A stretch of DNA of 64,000 bases from [Ruminococcus] lactaris ATCC 29176 (GTDB lineage: Bacteria > Bacillota > Clostridia > Lachnospirales > Lachnospiraceae), in the NCBI RefSeq assembly GCF_025152405.1, contig NZ_CP102292.1, positions 992,001 to 1,056,000 on the forward strand, in the 5' to 3' direction. The notes beneath the pieces were generated by a model. The model was not told where the DNA came from, did not search any database, and saw nothing but the letters and a program-made list of their open reading frames with translations. Positions 9,359-17,483 of the stretch are shown here, piece by piece; position 1 is the first letter of the stretch; each line of letters begins with the position of its first letter. The position numbers were made by a program, and so were the translations under genes.

Positions 9359-9514
9359 ATGCGTAAGAACAGTGAGGAAAAACCGATAGACATCATATCA
9401 ATGGAAGAATACCTGAAGAAAAGACAAGTAGTAAGGCAACCGGAGACGGTCTGGGAGGGCTGGAGAGAAAAATCTGCCAGTGCATTGAAACTGGCAGATA
9501 TCTTTTATGTCTGA
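9359..9514 (+). CDS. Small hypothetical protein (51 residues)
   Basis: An open frame of 51 codons with a textbook AGGAGG nine bases before the ATG. The product begins MRKNSEEKPIDIISMEEYLK and is charged, without a membrane helix or cysteines. It ends 3 nt before the convergent gene's stop. The strong ribosome site and good codon pattern argue for a real gene. Function unknown. Confidence 0.6.
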   Translation: MRKNSEEKPIDIISMEEYLKKRQVVRQPETVWEGWREKSASALKLADIFYV

Positions 9515-9517
9515 GAG

Positions 9518-9733
9518 CTAATCATTTCTGTCATCATGGTCATTCCCGAAAAGGCGGGAGAACAGAACAAATCCGTAAAGAACGACAGGTACAAGAATGG
9601 TGGCTGCAACCGAACCTTTCAAAAGATCTGAAGCGAGCGGTGAATCGATCAGTGAAAAGATAAGAGTACTAAGATACATGGCGACAAGAAATATGACACC
9701 GATCAGAGCCAGAATACGTTTTGCCTTTTTCAT
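9518..9733 (-). CDS. Small membrane protein with two helices
   Basis: A 71-residue protein starting MKKAKRILALIGVIFLVAMY, with a second hydrophobic helix (AATILVPVVLYGFVLFSRLF) and a short Asp-rich tail. An AAAGG-type site lies upstream of the ATG. The two-helix hairpin with a charged tail is common in small Firmicute membrane proteins of unknown role. Confidence 0.7.
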   Translation of the reverse strand: MKKAKRILALIGVIFLVAMYLSTLIFSLIDSPLASDLLKGSVAATILVPVVLYGFVLFSRLFGNDHDDRND

Positions 9734-9832
9734 TGTAGAACCTTTCTAAAAATAAAAATCAATTATCGTGTAATGAGCGATTCCTTTTGAAAATAAAAGG
9801 ATCAACTATATTCAGTATACACAAAAAAACAG

Positions 9833-9861
9833 TTTACGGCAAACGGAAATTGTTATATAAT
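9833..9861 (+). promoter_or_regulatory. Promoter for the SEC-C protein gene
   Basis: TTTACG (9833-9838) and TATAAT (9856-9861) are separated by 17 bp, 53 nt upstream of the ATG at 9915. Confidence 0.65.
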
Positions 9862-9914
9862 GAATAAGCGATTGAATTCGAATTATTTATTTAGAGACAA
9901 AGGAGCAATATACA

Positions 9915-10430
9915 ATGAGCGAAAAAAGTTTATTAGATCAGTGGCGTGATATGGCGTATGACAGAAATCTTTCCAAGAATGAACTGGAGACATTCTGGAG
10001 CAGATATTTTACGATTGAGAAAAAAATATATGAGCAGCTTCTTGACAATCCGGAAGAGGAAGTAAGAGGAACTGTAAAGGAACTCGCAGAGAAATATGGT
10101 CAGGACGTGATGACGATGGTAGGATTCCTGGATGGAATTAATGACAGTCTGAAAGTTCCGAACCCGATCGAGACGATGGATGAGAATACAGATGTTACTT
10201 TAGTTTTTGATAAAGAGATGCTTTACAAGAACATGGTAGATGCAAAAGCTGACTGGCTGTATGAACTGCCGCAGTGGGATAAGATCTTTGATGCTGATAC
10301 AAAGAAAAAGCTGTATCGTGAGCAGAAGCAGTCAGGCACAGTCCGTAAGGCTAAAAAGATCGGCAGAAATGAGCCTTGTCCATGTGGAAGTGGAAAGAAA
10401 TATAAATATTGCTGTGGAAAGAATGCATAA
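9915..10430 (+). CDS. SEC-C metal-binding domain protein
   Basis: 171 residues. The last 22 form a SEC-C zinc-binding motif, [20 protein letters not shown], with the CXCX8CC pattern also found at the end of SecA and YecA-type proteins. The first 145 residues are acidic and helical ([19 protein letters not shown]) and resemble the clostridial SEC-C proteins of unknown role. Such proteins may contact ribosomes or SecB-like partners through the zinc motif; that is family knowledge, not shown here. It has its own promoter and a clear start after AAAGGAG. Confidence 0.85.
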   Translation: MSEKSLLDQWRDMAYDRNLSKNELETFWSRYFTIEKKIYEQLLDNPEEEVRGTVKELAEKYGQDVMTMVGFLDGINDSLKVPNPIETMDENTDVTLVFDKEMLYKNMVDAKADWLYELPQWDKIFDADTKKKLYREQKQSGTVRKAKKIGRNEPCPCGSGKKYKYCCGKNA

Positions 10431-10500
10431 AAAAATGTATAAAATGTTCTAAAGTCCGGCATACTGATACTGATTCTGTAAATAAGAGGAGGTAATCAGT

Positions 10501-10824
10501 ATGCCGGATTTAAAATGTACGGTACAGACATGTGTGCACAACTACAAGTTCCTGTGCGATTTGGACAAGATTCAGGTGGGAGGAGATACTGCAAAGACTG
10601 CACAGGAGACCTGTTGCGACAGCTTTCAGGAGAGAAAAGAAGGCAGTTATATGAATGCAGCAGTTTCAGACCGGTCTCCTTCTGATCTTTGTAGTGTTGA
10701 CTGTAAGGCAACAGAATGTATGTATAATGAGGATTGTCAGTGTCATGCAGGAAAGATCAGTGTGGAAGGCAGTGATGCCTGTCATTGTGAAGGCACAGAG
10801 TGTGCGACTTTCCAGTGCCGCTAA
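10501..10824 (+). CDS. DUF1540 domain protein with two Cys-rich repeats
   Basis: 107 residues with two copies of the DUF1540 pattern: LKCTVQTCVHNYKFLCDLDK...CCDSFQE at residues 3-45 and VDCKATECMYNEDCQCHAGK...CATFQCR at about 63-107. Four conserved cysteines per repeat suggest metal binding. An AGGAGG lies at good distance before the ATG. The role is unknown; these small proteins are frequent in clostridia. It is followed by a hairpin with a T-run at 10897-10939. Confidence 0.9.
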   Translation: MPDLKCTVQTCVHNYKFLCDLDKIQVGGDTAKTAQETCCDSFQERKEGSYMNAAVSDRSPSDLCSVDCKATECMYNEDCQCHAGKISVEGSDACHCEGTECATFQCR

Positions 10825-10896
10825 TATTTGAAAAAGGAAAGATAAAATGAATCAGAAGAGATTACCGGTCATGGAATGAAGTGTATGGTGATCCTG

Positions 10897-10939
10897 AAAG
10901 GGTATGTGAAAGAATTTTGCTTTTTCATATGCCCTTTTT
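10897..10939 (+). terminator. Terminator after the DUF1540 gene
   Basis: AAAGGGTATGTGAAAG (10897-10912) pairs with CTTTTTCATATGCCCTTTTT (from 10920), ending in a T-run; the stem has one bulge. Confidence 0.75.
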
Positions 10940-10945
10940 CAGCGG

Positions 10946-10975
10946 TTGACTCTTATAGGTCAGCCGCGTTATAAT
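10946..10975 (+). promoter_or_regulatory. Promoter for the AI-2E exporter / metA unit
   Basis: TTGACT (10946-10951) and TATAAT (10970-10975) with an 18-bp spacer, 33 nt upstream of the ATG at 11008. Confidence 0.75.
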
Positions 10976-11007
10976 CTACATATGCGTAAAGGAAAGGAAG
11001 GAAAAAG

Positions 11008-12387
11008 ATGGAGGAAAAGAAAGCCGGGGAAAAATTTCCTGAATATGATAAGTCGGACACTGTGCTTTCACCAAAGGAACAGTTACTTTCGGCTCAGAAA
11101 AGATCTTCAAATTTTAAAGAGCAGGTAATTAAAAGTATGGCGATGTTCTTTGTGGTGGCGGCATGCATTTTATTCTATTTTGCGTTGTTGCGTCTGAGCG
11201 AGATATCGTATGCAGTGAAGTCATTTCTATCGGTTGCGAAACCGATTATTTACGGACTGGCGATCGCATATCTGCTGAATCCGATCGTCAAGGTGATTGA
11301 CAGTAAATTAGTTCCGTTTTTTGAAAAAAAATGTCCGAAGATGAAACGGAAAGAAACTTTTTCAAGAGGAGTGGGAATTTTAGTATCACTGGTTCTGCTT
11401 GTGGCGGTAATTGTAGCCTTGCTGAATATGATGATTCCACAGCTTTATACCAGTATCCGGGATATGATCGTCAATGTACCGAGTCAGATGAACCGTTTTG
11501 TAAAAGCATTTAATGAAATGCATTCCTCAGATTCCACAGTCGGTAAGATCCTTGAAAATGTGATGAAAGAGGCAACGACTTTTATCCAGAATTGGATGCG
11601 GACAGATCTGATGGATAAAGTGAATGAATGGATGACGCAGCTTACTGCAGGGGTGATTCTGATGGTACGTGAAATCCTGAATTTTATCATTGGAATGATC
11701 GTGTCCATTTATGTCCTTTTCAGTAAAGAAAAGTTCATGTGCCAGGCAAAGAAGCTCGTTTATGCAATTTTCAGACCGACAAAGGCGAACCTGATTTTGC
11801 ATGTCGGAAGCAAAAGTAATGAGATTTTTGGTGGATTTATTATTGGTAAGATCATTGATTCTGCAATTATTGGAGTACTTTGCTTTATCGGGCTGTCGAT
11901 TTTAAATATACCATATACGCTGTTGGTCAGTGTAATTGTAGGTGTGACGAATGTCATTCCATTTTTCGGACCTTATATTGGGGCGATTCCAAGTGCGTTG
12001 CTGATCTTTCTTGCAGATCCGGTAAAGGGAGTTTATTTTGTTATTTTTATTATTTTGCTTCAGCAGTTTGACGGAAATATCCTTGGACCAAAGATCCTTG
12101 GAAATTCAACTGGACTTTCTGCATTCTGGGTTGTATTTTCTATCCTGATCGCAGGAGGATTATTTGGAATCCCGGGTATGCTCCTGGGAGTACCTACATT
12201 TGCAGTGATTTATTATATCATCAGTATGGTTGTGAATCGAAAACTGAGAAAAAAGCAGCTTCCTACAGATACCGACAGCTATGATGAGCAGGGATATGTA
12301 CAGGCAGACGGATCTTATGTACATATGGAGGAAAATATATTAAAAGAAAAGGGAGATGAGCCATATGCCGATTCGAGTACAAAATGA
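11008..12387 (+). CDS. AI-2E family transporter (YdiK/PerM type)
   Basis: 459 residues with about eight membrane helices in the AI-2E exporter pattern: a pair of N-terminal helices (AMFFVVAACILFYFALL, AKPIIYGLAIAYLLNPIVKV), an extracytoplasmic helical stretch, then a C-terminal cluster containing the family block VTNVIPFFGPYIGAIPSALL and IPGMLLGVPTFAVIYYII. The family name comes from the E. coli AI-2 exporter; the actual substrate of clostridial members is unclear. The last 24 nt overlap the start of metA, so the two are probably translationally linked although functionally unrelated. Confidence 0.88.
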   Translation: MEEKKAGEKFPEYDKSDTVLSPKEQLLSAQKRSSNFKEQVIKSMAMFFVVAACILFYFALLRLSEISYAVKSFLSVAKPIIYGLAIAYLLNPIVKVIDSKLVPFFEKKCPKMKRKETFSRGVGILVSLVLLVAVIVALLNMMIPQLYTSIRDMIVNVPSQMNRFVKAFNEMHSSDSTVGKILENVMKEATTFIQNWMRTDLMDKVNEWMTQLTAGVILMVREILNFIIGMIVSIYVLFSKEKFMCQAKKLVYAIFRPTKANLILHVGSKSNEIFGGFIIGKIIDSAIIGVLCFIGLSILNIPYTLLVSVIVGVTNVIPFFGPYIGAIPSALLIFLADPVKGVYFVIFIILLQQFDGNILGPKILGNSTGLSAFWVVFSILIAGGLFGIPGMLLGVPTFAVIYYIISMVVNRKLRKKQLPTDTDSYDEQGYVQADGSYVHMEENILKEKGDEPYADSSTK

Positions 12388-13285
12388 TTTACCTGTAAAG
12401 GAGATCCTTGAGCAGGAGAATATTTTTGTGATGGATGAATTCAGGGCAGCACATCAGGATATCCGACCTATCAGTATCGGGTTGTTAAACCTGATGCCTT
12501 TAAAAGAAGATACAGAGTTGCAGATTCTGCGGGCGTTATCAAATACACCGCTGCAGGTGGATGTGACATTTGTGAGGGTGACAAGCCATGTATCCAAGAA
12601 TACATCCACCAGTCATATTTATAAGTTTTATGAAGCGTTTGAAGATATTAAAAATAAAAAATTTGACGGATTTATCATTACAGGAGCTCCGGTGGAGCAG
12701 ATGCCGTTTGAAGACGTGGATTACTGGGAAGAACTGAAAGGGATCATGGAGTGGACGAAGACGAATGTTGTATCTACGCTCCATTTGTGCTGGGGAGCCC
12801 AGGCAGGGATCTACTATCATTATGGAATTGACAAGGTACTGCTTCCTGAAAAGCGTTCCGGTCTGTACTGGCATCGTGTAAGAAACCGTAAGATTCCGAT
12901 CGTGAGAGGGTTTGACGATATGTTCCTTGCACCACATTCAAGACATACAGAAGTTCCGCAGGATCTTTTGGAGGCAGATGAACGTATCACAATCCTGGCT
13001 GATTCAGACGAGGCGGGAGTGTATATGTGTATGGCACAGAATGGTCGTCAGATCTTTGTCATGGGACATCCTGAGTACGACAGGATGACGTTGGATGCAG
13101 AATACAAAAGAGATTCGGCAAAGGGATTAAATCCGGTTATTCCGAAAAATTATTATCCGGGAGATGATACATCCAAAAAGCCGATGTTGACATGGAGAGC
13201 CCATGCAAATAATCTGTATGCTAACTGGTTGAATTATTACGTATATCAGGTAACGCCGTATGATCTGTATGGCACACCGTTTTAA
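12365..13285 (+). CDS. metA: Homoserine O-acetyltransferase, MetA type
   Basis: 306 residues starting MPIRVQNDLPVKEILEQENI, the canonical MetA start, so 12365 is preferred over the upstream ATG at 12356, which sits on the GGGAG site. It transfers an acyl group to homoserine in methionine synthesis. Numbered from this start, the catalytic Cys142 (STLHLCWGAQAG), His235 and Glu237 (GHPEYD) fall at exactly the positions known in E. coli MetA. Residue 111 is Glu (ITGAPVEQMP). In this family Glu111 goes with acetyl-CoA use and Gly111 with succinyl-CoA, so an acetyltransferase is predicted. Confidence 0.94.
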   Translation: MPIRVQNDLPVKEILEQENIFVMDEFRAAHQDIRPISIGLLNLMPLKEDTELQILRALSNTPLQVDVTFVRVTSHVSKNTSTSHIYKFYEAFEDIKNKKFDGFIITGAPVEQMPFEDVDYWEELKGIMEWTKTNVVSTLHLCWGAQAGIYYHYGIDKVLLPEKRSGLYWHRVRNRKIPIVRGFDDMFLAPHSRHTEVPQDLLEADERITILADSDEAGVYMCMAQNGRQIFVMGHPEYDRMTLDAEYKRDSAKGLNPVIPKNYYPGDDTSKKPMLTWRAHANNLYANWLNYYVYQVTPYDLYGTPF

Positions 13286-13327
13286 AAGCGGAAAAACATA
13301 TAAAATTTATAGTTATACTTATTTACG

Positions 13328-13357
13328 GCACCTTGCATCATGCAGGGTGCTATTTTT
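13328..13357 (+). terminator. Terminator after metA
   Basis: GCACCTTGCA (13328-13337) pairs with TGCAGGGTGC (13341-13350) with one mismatch, followed by TATTTTTAT. Confidence 0.85.
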
Positions 13358-13421
13358 ATATAGGAACAATTTTCTGCAAATGTGATACCCCGGATACATT
13401 TTTACTATTCTGATAGAAATT

Positions 13422-13496
13422 GATGTTGGGGTCAAAAGGTCATTCTATCACCAGTGTGCAAGCACACGTGGTTTCAGACCTTTTGACCCTGACATC
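13422..13496. repeat. Large imperfect palindrome (cruciform-capable element)
   Basis: GATGTTGGGGTCAAAAGGTC (13422-13441) and GACCTTTTGACCCTGACATC (13477-13496) pair over about 17 bp. Inside, CCAGTGTGC-aa-GCACACGTGG forms a second stem. There is no T-run after it and no reading frame inside. It sits in the otherwise empty 13286-13643 gap. Confidence 0.85.
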
Positions 13497-13543
13497 ATAG
13501 AAATTATGTATAGTACATGGAAAATATTACCAGTCAAATTCTA

Positions 13544-13572
13544 TTGACAATTACAGATAGAAACTCTAAGAT
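13544..13572 (+). promoter_or_regulatory. Candidate promoter for the 73-residue protein
   Basis: TTGACA (13544-13549), 17-bp spacer, TAAGAT (13567-13572), 71 nt before the ATG at 13644. Confidence 0.6.
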
Positions 13573-13643
13573 GAGGATTAGTGAATAGATCGAAAAATGT
13601 GGTGGATCTTTAGAAGGCATACTTTGAAGTCAGGAGAGTAGGC

Positions 13644-13865
13644 ATGAATCAAAGGAAGTTGGATGATTTGGATTTTTATGAGAAATATTTATTGAATGCC
13701 GGGCAGGCAGAAAGAGATAAATATATAGAAGAACACCCGGACTTTCTGAATGATTACCCTGTTTCATATGAGCATAGGGAACTGCTTCAGGATGAATTAT
13801 ACAGAAAGCTGCTTCGCAGAATCAGAGCGTATGAGACAGGGGAAAAAGCAGAAAAAAAGGAATAA
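13644..13865 (+). CDS. Hypothetical protein (73 residues)
   Basis: Small hydrophilic protein beginning MNQRKLDDLDFYEKYLLNAG, with no membrane helix. A CAGGAG site precedes the ATG and a promoter-like pair lies upstream at 13544-13572. The family is not recognised. It ends just before a bidirectional terminator that separates it from the convergent pair of small genes. Confidence 0.65.
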   Translation: MNQRKLDDLDFYEKYLLNAGQAERDKYIEEHPDFLNDYPVSYEHRELLQDELYRKLLRRIRAYETGEKAEKKE

Positions 13866-13871
13866 AGAGCA

Positions 13872-13918
13872 AAATAAGGTTAAAGAAGTTTTTCTATATA
13901 ACTTCTTTAACCTTATTT
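13872..13918. terminator. Bidirectional terminator between convergent genes
   Basis: A perfect 19-bp inverted repeat, AAATAAGGTTAAAGAAGTT (13872-13890) with its complement at 13900-13918, lying between genes that face each other. Confidence 0.9.
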
Positions 13919-13943
13919 GGTAAATACAACCTGCGATAAAATA

Positions 13944-14216
13944 TCAGAATTTCTGACTGTTGATCCAGCGGTCGAACGGGTCAGGCCGGTTACTGATAAA
14001 GTCATTTCTGACATTGGCACTGTTCAGTTTCGTCTTTTGGCGGTTTTCTTCTGCTGCTTCAGCACTTTCAAACAGCCGGCTTTCCGGCAGATGAATCGCA
14101 CCGCAGGAACCGATCAACTGAACGATATAAAGATCATCCTGTCTTCCGGCAACCTTTGCCTTGCGGACGACCTGATCATTTTCTAAAATATACACAATAT
14201 CATCTTTATTATACAT
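13944..14216 (-). CDS. Hypothetical protein (90 residues)
   Basis: Starts MYNKDDIVYILENDQVVRKA and has a beta-rich N-terminal half (KVAGRQDDLYIVQLIGSCGA) resembling a small SH3-like or KOW-like barrel, with an Asn/Arg-rich tail. Its ATG overlaps the stop of the upstream partner by one base, so the pair is co-translated. Function unknown. Confidence 0.65.
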   Translation of the reverse strand: MYNKDDIVYILENDQVVRKAKVAGRQDDLYIVQLIGSCGAIHLPESRLFESAEAAEENRQKTKLNSANVRNDFISNRPDPFDRWINSQKF

Positions 14217-14458
14217 TACTTTACATCCTCTTCATCAAATTCCAAAGTTATGTAGTTGAAGCGGTCATCTTTCCATATCTTAGTGACCTTGCCTCTGCGG
14301 GTCTGGAGACGCTCACGGTTCTTATAATTTGTACTTGCACCGTAAGCATGTTCGAGCATATACCAGTAGGATGTGGGAAGCTGATTTTCTTCGACTTCCA
14401 GATAATCACCCACCTGGCAGCAGTCAGGCTGCTCGGTTGTAAAATCCATTGTTCTCAT
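14216..14458 (-). CDS. Hypothetical protein (80 residues)
   Basis: From the ATG at 14458, behind GTGGGGA, it reads MRTMDFTTEQPDCCQVGDYL. It is a small beta-rich protein, also plausibly a short barrel (RRGKVTKIWKDDRFNYITLE). The partner at 13944-14216 follows with a one-base overlap. The two may derive from the same fold, but I see no clear sequence identity. A GTG at 14470 is an alternative start. Confidence 0.6.
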   Translation of the reverse strand: MRTMDFTTEQPDCCQVGDYLEVEENQLPTSYWYMLEHAYGASTNYKNRERLQTRRGKVTKIWKDDRFNYITLEFDEEDVK

Positions 14459-14526
14459 GATGTTCCCCACTTTCTGCGACAGATTACATAAAGTATTATA
14501 CGCATGGAGGCAGCGGAATGCAATCC

Positions 14527-15036
14527 TCAGGATTGTATTATTTTATGAAATATTGTTGAAAGATCTGCAGGCGATTCAGAAAAATCTCTCTTGACCCATT
14601 CATCCAGTAATCCGAAAAGGGCGTAAGAATAAAAGCGTCCACGATAACATTCATAGGCAGACCCGTCATATTGTGACATCATAATCTGATAGAAACCATC
14701 ATAGATAGAGGATTGAACCTGGGCGGTATACGCAAGCTGCAACAGGAAACGGTTCTCATAAGTAAATGCGAAAAAATCCCGGGCATTATCCAAAGTATAT
14801 TTTTCAGATGAGAGACCATGGTCATTTCGGTATCTGTTCCAGAGAATGACAATCTTAAAAGAGAGGGCATCATTTTTCGTTTTAAAATTCCGAAACCAGG
14901 TTGAACGGTTCACACCGGCAAGATCCGCAATTTCATTTACAGTGACCTTTTCAAATGGCTTTTCCTGCATTTTCTGGATCAATGCATCTGCCATGCATTC
15001 TTTTAAAAAGTCAGTAGCTTTTGCATTTTGTCCCAT
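14527..15036 (-). CDS. TetR-type transcriptional regulator
   Basis: 169 residues from the ATG at 15036, which has AGGAG four bases upstream; the longer in-frame start at 15075 falls inside the operator-like palindrome. The N-terminus carries the helix-turn-helix: FLKECMADALIQKMQEKPFE, then KVTVNEIADLAGVNRSTWFRNFKTKNDAL. The rest is the variable helical ligand domain, with a C-terminal TetR_C_33-like feel (TYENRFLLQLAYTAQVQSSI). It is divergent from the DegV gene. The palindrome at 15049-15074 immediately before its ribosome site suggests self-repression. Confidence 0.85.
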   Translation of the reverse strand: MGQNAKATDFLKECMADALIQKMQEKPFEKVTVNEIADLAGVNRSTWFRNFKTKNDALSFKIVILWNRYRNDHGLSSEKYTLDNARDFFAFTYENRFLLQLAYTAQVQSSIYDGFYQIMMSQYDGSAYECYRGRFYSYALFGLLDEWVKRDFSESPADLSTIFHKIIQS

Positions 15037-15048
15037 AAAACTCCTTTC

Positions 15049-15074
15049 TGCAACTTTTGAGCGGAAAAGTTGCA
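15049..15074. promoter_or_regulatory. Operator-like palindrome upstream of the TetR gene
   Basis: TGCAACTTTT (15049-15058), six bases, AAAAGTTGCA (15065-15074): a perfect 10-bp inverted repeat directly before the TetR ribosome site. A related half-site, TTTCTGCGACTTTTG, recurs at about 15125-15139, closer to the DegV gene. Confidence 0.7.
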
Positions 15075-15254
15075 AATACCGGACAGGCTATTGCCTTTTG
15101 CGGTAAATGAATTTATAATTTCTTTCTGCGACTTTTGTTGCATTGAGCATAGAATGATGATTTAATTTATTATAGTTGCATTTCAGATAAAAGTCAAAAT
15201 ATATAAACAAAGTGAAAGAGAGCCGGGGGGAAGCCCGGTCAGAGAGGTTGAAAA

Positions 15255-16097
15255 ATGAGTGTCAGAATTTTTACAGATTCCGCATCAGATATCACATTGC
15301 AGGAAATGGAAGAGAAGCAGATTGGACTGATCGCAATGCCGCTTTTATGTGGCGAGAAGACGTATATTGATGATAAGACGATACCAATGACAACATTTTG
15401 GGAGATGCTTCTGGATGGGGTGAATATAAAGACATCCCTTCCGTCACCGGAATGTTTTGTGAAGATTTTTGAAGAAGCAAAGAATAAGAAAGAAGAAGTA
15501 GTGTGTATTCTGATTTCATCAGGATTTTCAGGAACTTATCAGGGGGCGATGCTGGCAAAGTCCATGGTAGATTATGAAGGAATTTATATTATCGATTCCA
15601 AATGTGCGGCTGCTGCGGAAAAGCAAATTGCATTTTATGCCTGTGAGTTACGTGAAAAAGGAATGAGTGGAAAAGAGATTGCAGAAGAACTGGAAAAATT
15701 CCGATCAAGAGTCAGACTGATCGCATGCCTGGATACACTGGAATACCTTGCAAGAGGAGGAAGACTGCCGAAGACTGTAGCAGCCATTGGAAATAAACTT
15801 CAGTTCAAGCCAATCATTACTTTTACAAAAGAAGGAGAAATTGAGGTCGTAAAAAAGACAAGGGGAGCAAAAAAAGCGATGCGGGACATGGCAGTATTGG
15901 CAGAAGAATGTAAAATAGATCCTGAGTTTCAGGCAATCCCGCTTTTTTCTCAGGATGATACGAACTGCCGGGAATACATGGCCACCCTTCAGGAGGCAGA
16001 TCTGAAAGTAGAAATGAAGCAGCCGGAAGAGATTGGTGCAACAATCGCAACTTATATCGGTCCGGAGGCTTATGGAATTGTATTTGTGGAATCATGA
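15255..16097 (+). CDS. DegV family fatty-acid-binding protein
   Basis: 280 residues of the DegV/FakB fold. It opens MSVRIFTDSASDITLQEMEE, with the TDSASD lipid-carboxylate loop, and carries the second family motif SSGFSGTYQGAMLA and the CLDTLEYLARGGRLPKTVAA segment. FakB-type DegV proteins hold a fatty acid for phosphorylation by FakA; no fakA is present here. A GAGAGG site lies before the ATG. It is divergent from the TetR gene. A second DegV gene lies at 53708-54571. Confidence 0.92.
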   Translation: MSVRIFTDSASDITLQEMEEKQIGLIAMPLLCGEKTYIDDKTIPMTTFWEMLLDGVNIKTSLPSPECFVKIFEEAKNKKEEVVCILISSGFSGTYQGAMLAKSMVDYEGIYIIDSKCAAAAEKQIAFYACELREKGMSGKEIAEELEKFRSRVRLIACLDTLEYLARGGRLPKTVAAIGNKLQFKPIITFTKEGEIEVVKKTRGAKKAMRDMAVLAEECKIDPEFQAIPLFSQDDTNCREYMATLQEADLKVEMKQPEEIGATIATYIGPEAYGIVFVES

Positions 16098-16192
16098 TGA
16101 TATGATAAAAGGCTAACAGAGCAGATCGATTTCATGGTGAAAGGAAGGATCTTATTTTCTGAAGATCACACTGACTTTCGGATTGACAGCCA

Positions 16193-16546
16193 GTGATTTC
16201 GTATGGCAGGGAAATGATCAAAGTTGAGAATATAAAAGGACGGTTGTTCCTCGTAGGTGCAGAGGATGATTCCTTCTGGGAGGCAGGAAAATATATCCGT
16301 CGTATGGACAGGCGGCTGAAAGAACGCCCACATACCTGTGAATACGTACCGCTTGTATACGAGCATGGGACGCATTTTGTATTACCGGAATCCATGCTCC
16401 GCATGGTATTGCCTGTGGGACTTAAGTTTGTGCTGCGGTTTATTTTCAAGGCGGCAAAGGAATACCCGGATGAATGTGAGGCAGCAAGGAAAGATATTGA
16501 CCGGAGACTTTCGGCTGCATTAAAAGAATGGCGGGAAGAAAATTAG
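16193..16546 (+). pseudogene. C-terminal remnant of an acyl-CoA thioesterase/BAAT-type alpha-beta hydrolase
   Basis: The frame reads IKVENIKGRLFLVGAEDDSF WEAGKYIRRMDRRL, then PLVYEHGTHFVLPESMLR. The pattern matches the end of BAAT C-terminal hydrolases: ...VEKIKGPILLLSGEDDxxWPS (acid) and a late GxxHF (catalytic His). The N-terminal part with the nucleophile is absent and the upstream 95 bases show no continuation. It is most likely a decayed gene, although a short ATG-initiated product of 110-117 residues remains open. Confidence 0.55.
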
Positions 16547-16567
16547 AAAAAAAAGAAAAGTGAAAAG

Positions 16568-16630
16568 TGTCAGGTGGCTGGAAGAGAAAATTTGAAATTT
16601 TCAGGGAAGTTCCAGTGCCTGGCATTTTTT
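16568..16630 (+). terminator. Terminator hairpin, copy A of a repeat that brackets the Rhs island
   Basis: TGTCAGGTGGCTGGAA (16568-16583) pairs with TTCCAGTGCCTGGCA (about 16610-16624), followed by TTTTTT. A homologous hairpin with the same loop sequence lies at 41280-41340. Confidence 0.8.
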
Positions 16631-16769
16631 ATACATGAGATTAAATATTGGTTGAAAAGATGTGAATTATAAAATACAATATATTTAACCTGATTATATG
16701 AAATGTGGAGAGAAAGTTGCTTGAAGAATTAAGGTTGTACTATAGAGGAAGGAGACTGGTGGGAAAAGT

Positions 16770-17483
16770 ATGAAAAAGGTCATGAAAGTAATAGCTGCAG
16801 GAATTGTGTGTACGTGCATTTTCTGTTTTGGGAAAGCTATCCGGGATAAGACTGCAAAAGTATACCAACAATTCTGTGAAGAAACAGAGCCGGAGGAATG
16901 GATAGATTTTAACTATTGGCAAAACAGAAATGCGGATGTATATGCGTGGATTCGGATTCCGGGAACAAAAATTGACTATCCGGTCGTGCAGGGGGACGAG
17001 GATGGATATTATCTGAGCCACGATATTGATAAAGAGTCGAACATTTATGGGGCAATTTATACAGAGAAAGTTAACGGAAAAGATTTTTCCAGTCCGAATA
17101 CAGTTCTATATGGACATCATATGAAAGATGGCAGTATGTTTGGTTGCCTGGATAAATATTTGGACAGAGATTACTTTGAAAAGTATAATGAGGTGTTTCT
17201 ATTTACTCCGGAAGAAAAGCGAACATACCATATTATTGCTGCTTATGAACATCCAGCAGAACATATTCTGACATCCTATGATTTTAGTACAACAGAAGGA
17301 ATAAATGATTATTTACGGCAAATACCTGATTTTGTGGCAGATTCTGGTGGAGTAATACAAGATGAAACCGAGATTACTCCTCCATTGTTGACTTTATCTA
17401 CATGTACGAGAAATGATAAACAGAAGAGGTGTCTGGTTCAGGGAATATTAGTAGAATGTGAGAAAAAGAATCAAGAGGAATGA
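16770..17483 (+). CDS. Class B sortase
   Basis: 237 residues: an N-terminal membrane anchor (VMKVIAAGIVCTCIFCFGKA) then a class B sortase domain. Visible are WIRIPGTKIDYPVVQGDEDG, the catalytic His in TVLYGHHMKDGSMF, the catalytic Cys in LLTLSTCTRND and the Arg at KQKRCLVQGIL. Sortases cleave a sorting signal and transfer the protein to cell wall or another acceptor. The gene overlaps the next one by ATGA and leads an operon whose third gene is the giant Rhs protein. No classical sorting signal with a hydrophobic tail and basic end was found in that protein, so its substrate is open. AAGGAGA and GGTGGG precede the ATG. Confidence 0.9.
   Translation: MKKVMKVIAAGIVCTCIFCFGKAIRDKTAKVYQQFCEETEPEEWIDFNYWQNRNADVYAWIRIPGTKIDYPVVQGDEDGYYLSHDIDKESNIYGAIYTEKVNGKDFSSPNTVLYGHHMKDGSMFGCLDKYLDRDYFEKYNEVFLFTPEEKRTYHIIAAYEHPAEHILTSYDFSTTEGINDYLRQIPDFVADSGGVIQDETEITPPLLTLSTCTRNDKQKRCLVQGILVECEKKNQEE

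Noticed and set aside
12200..12365. SAM riboswitch before metA
   Set aside because: metA starts inside the preceding coding sequence; there is no leader region.
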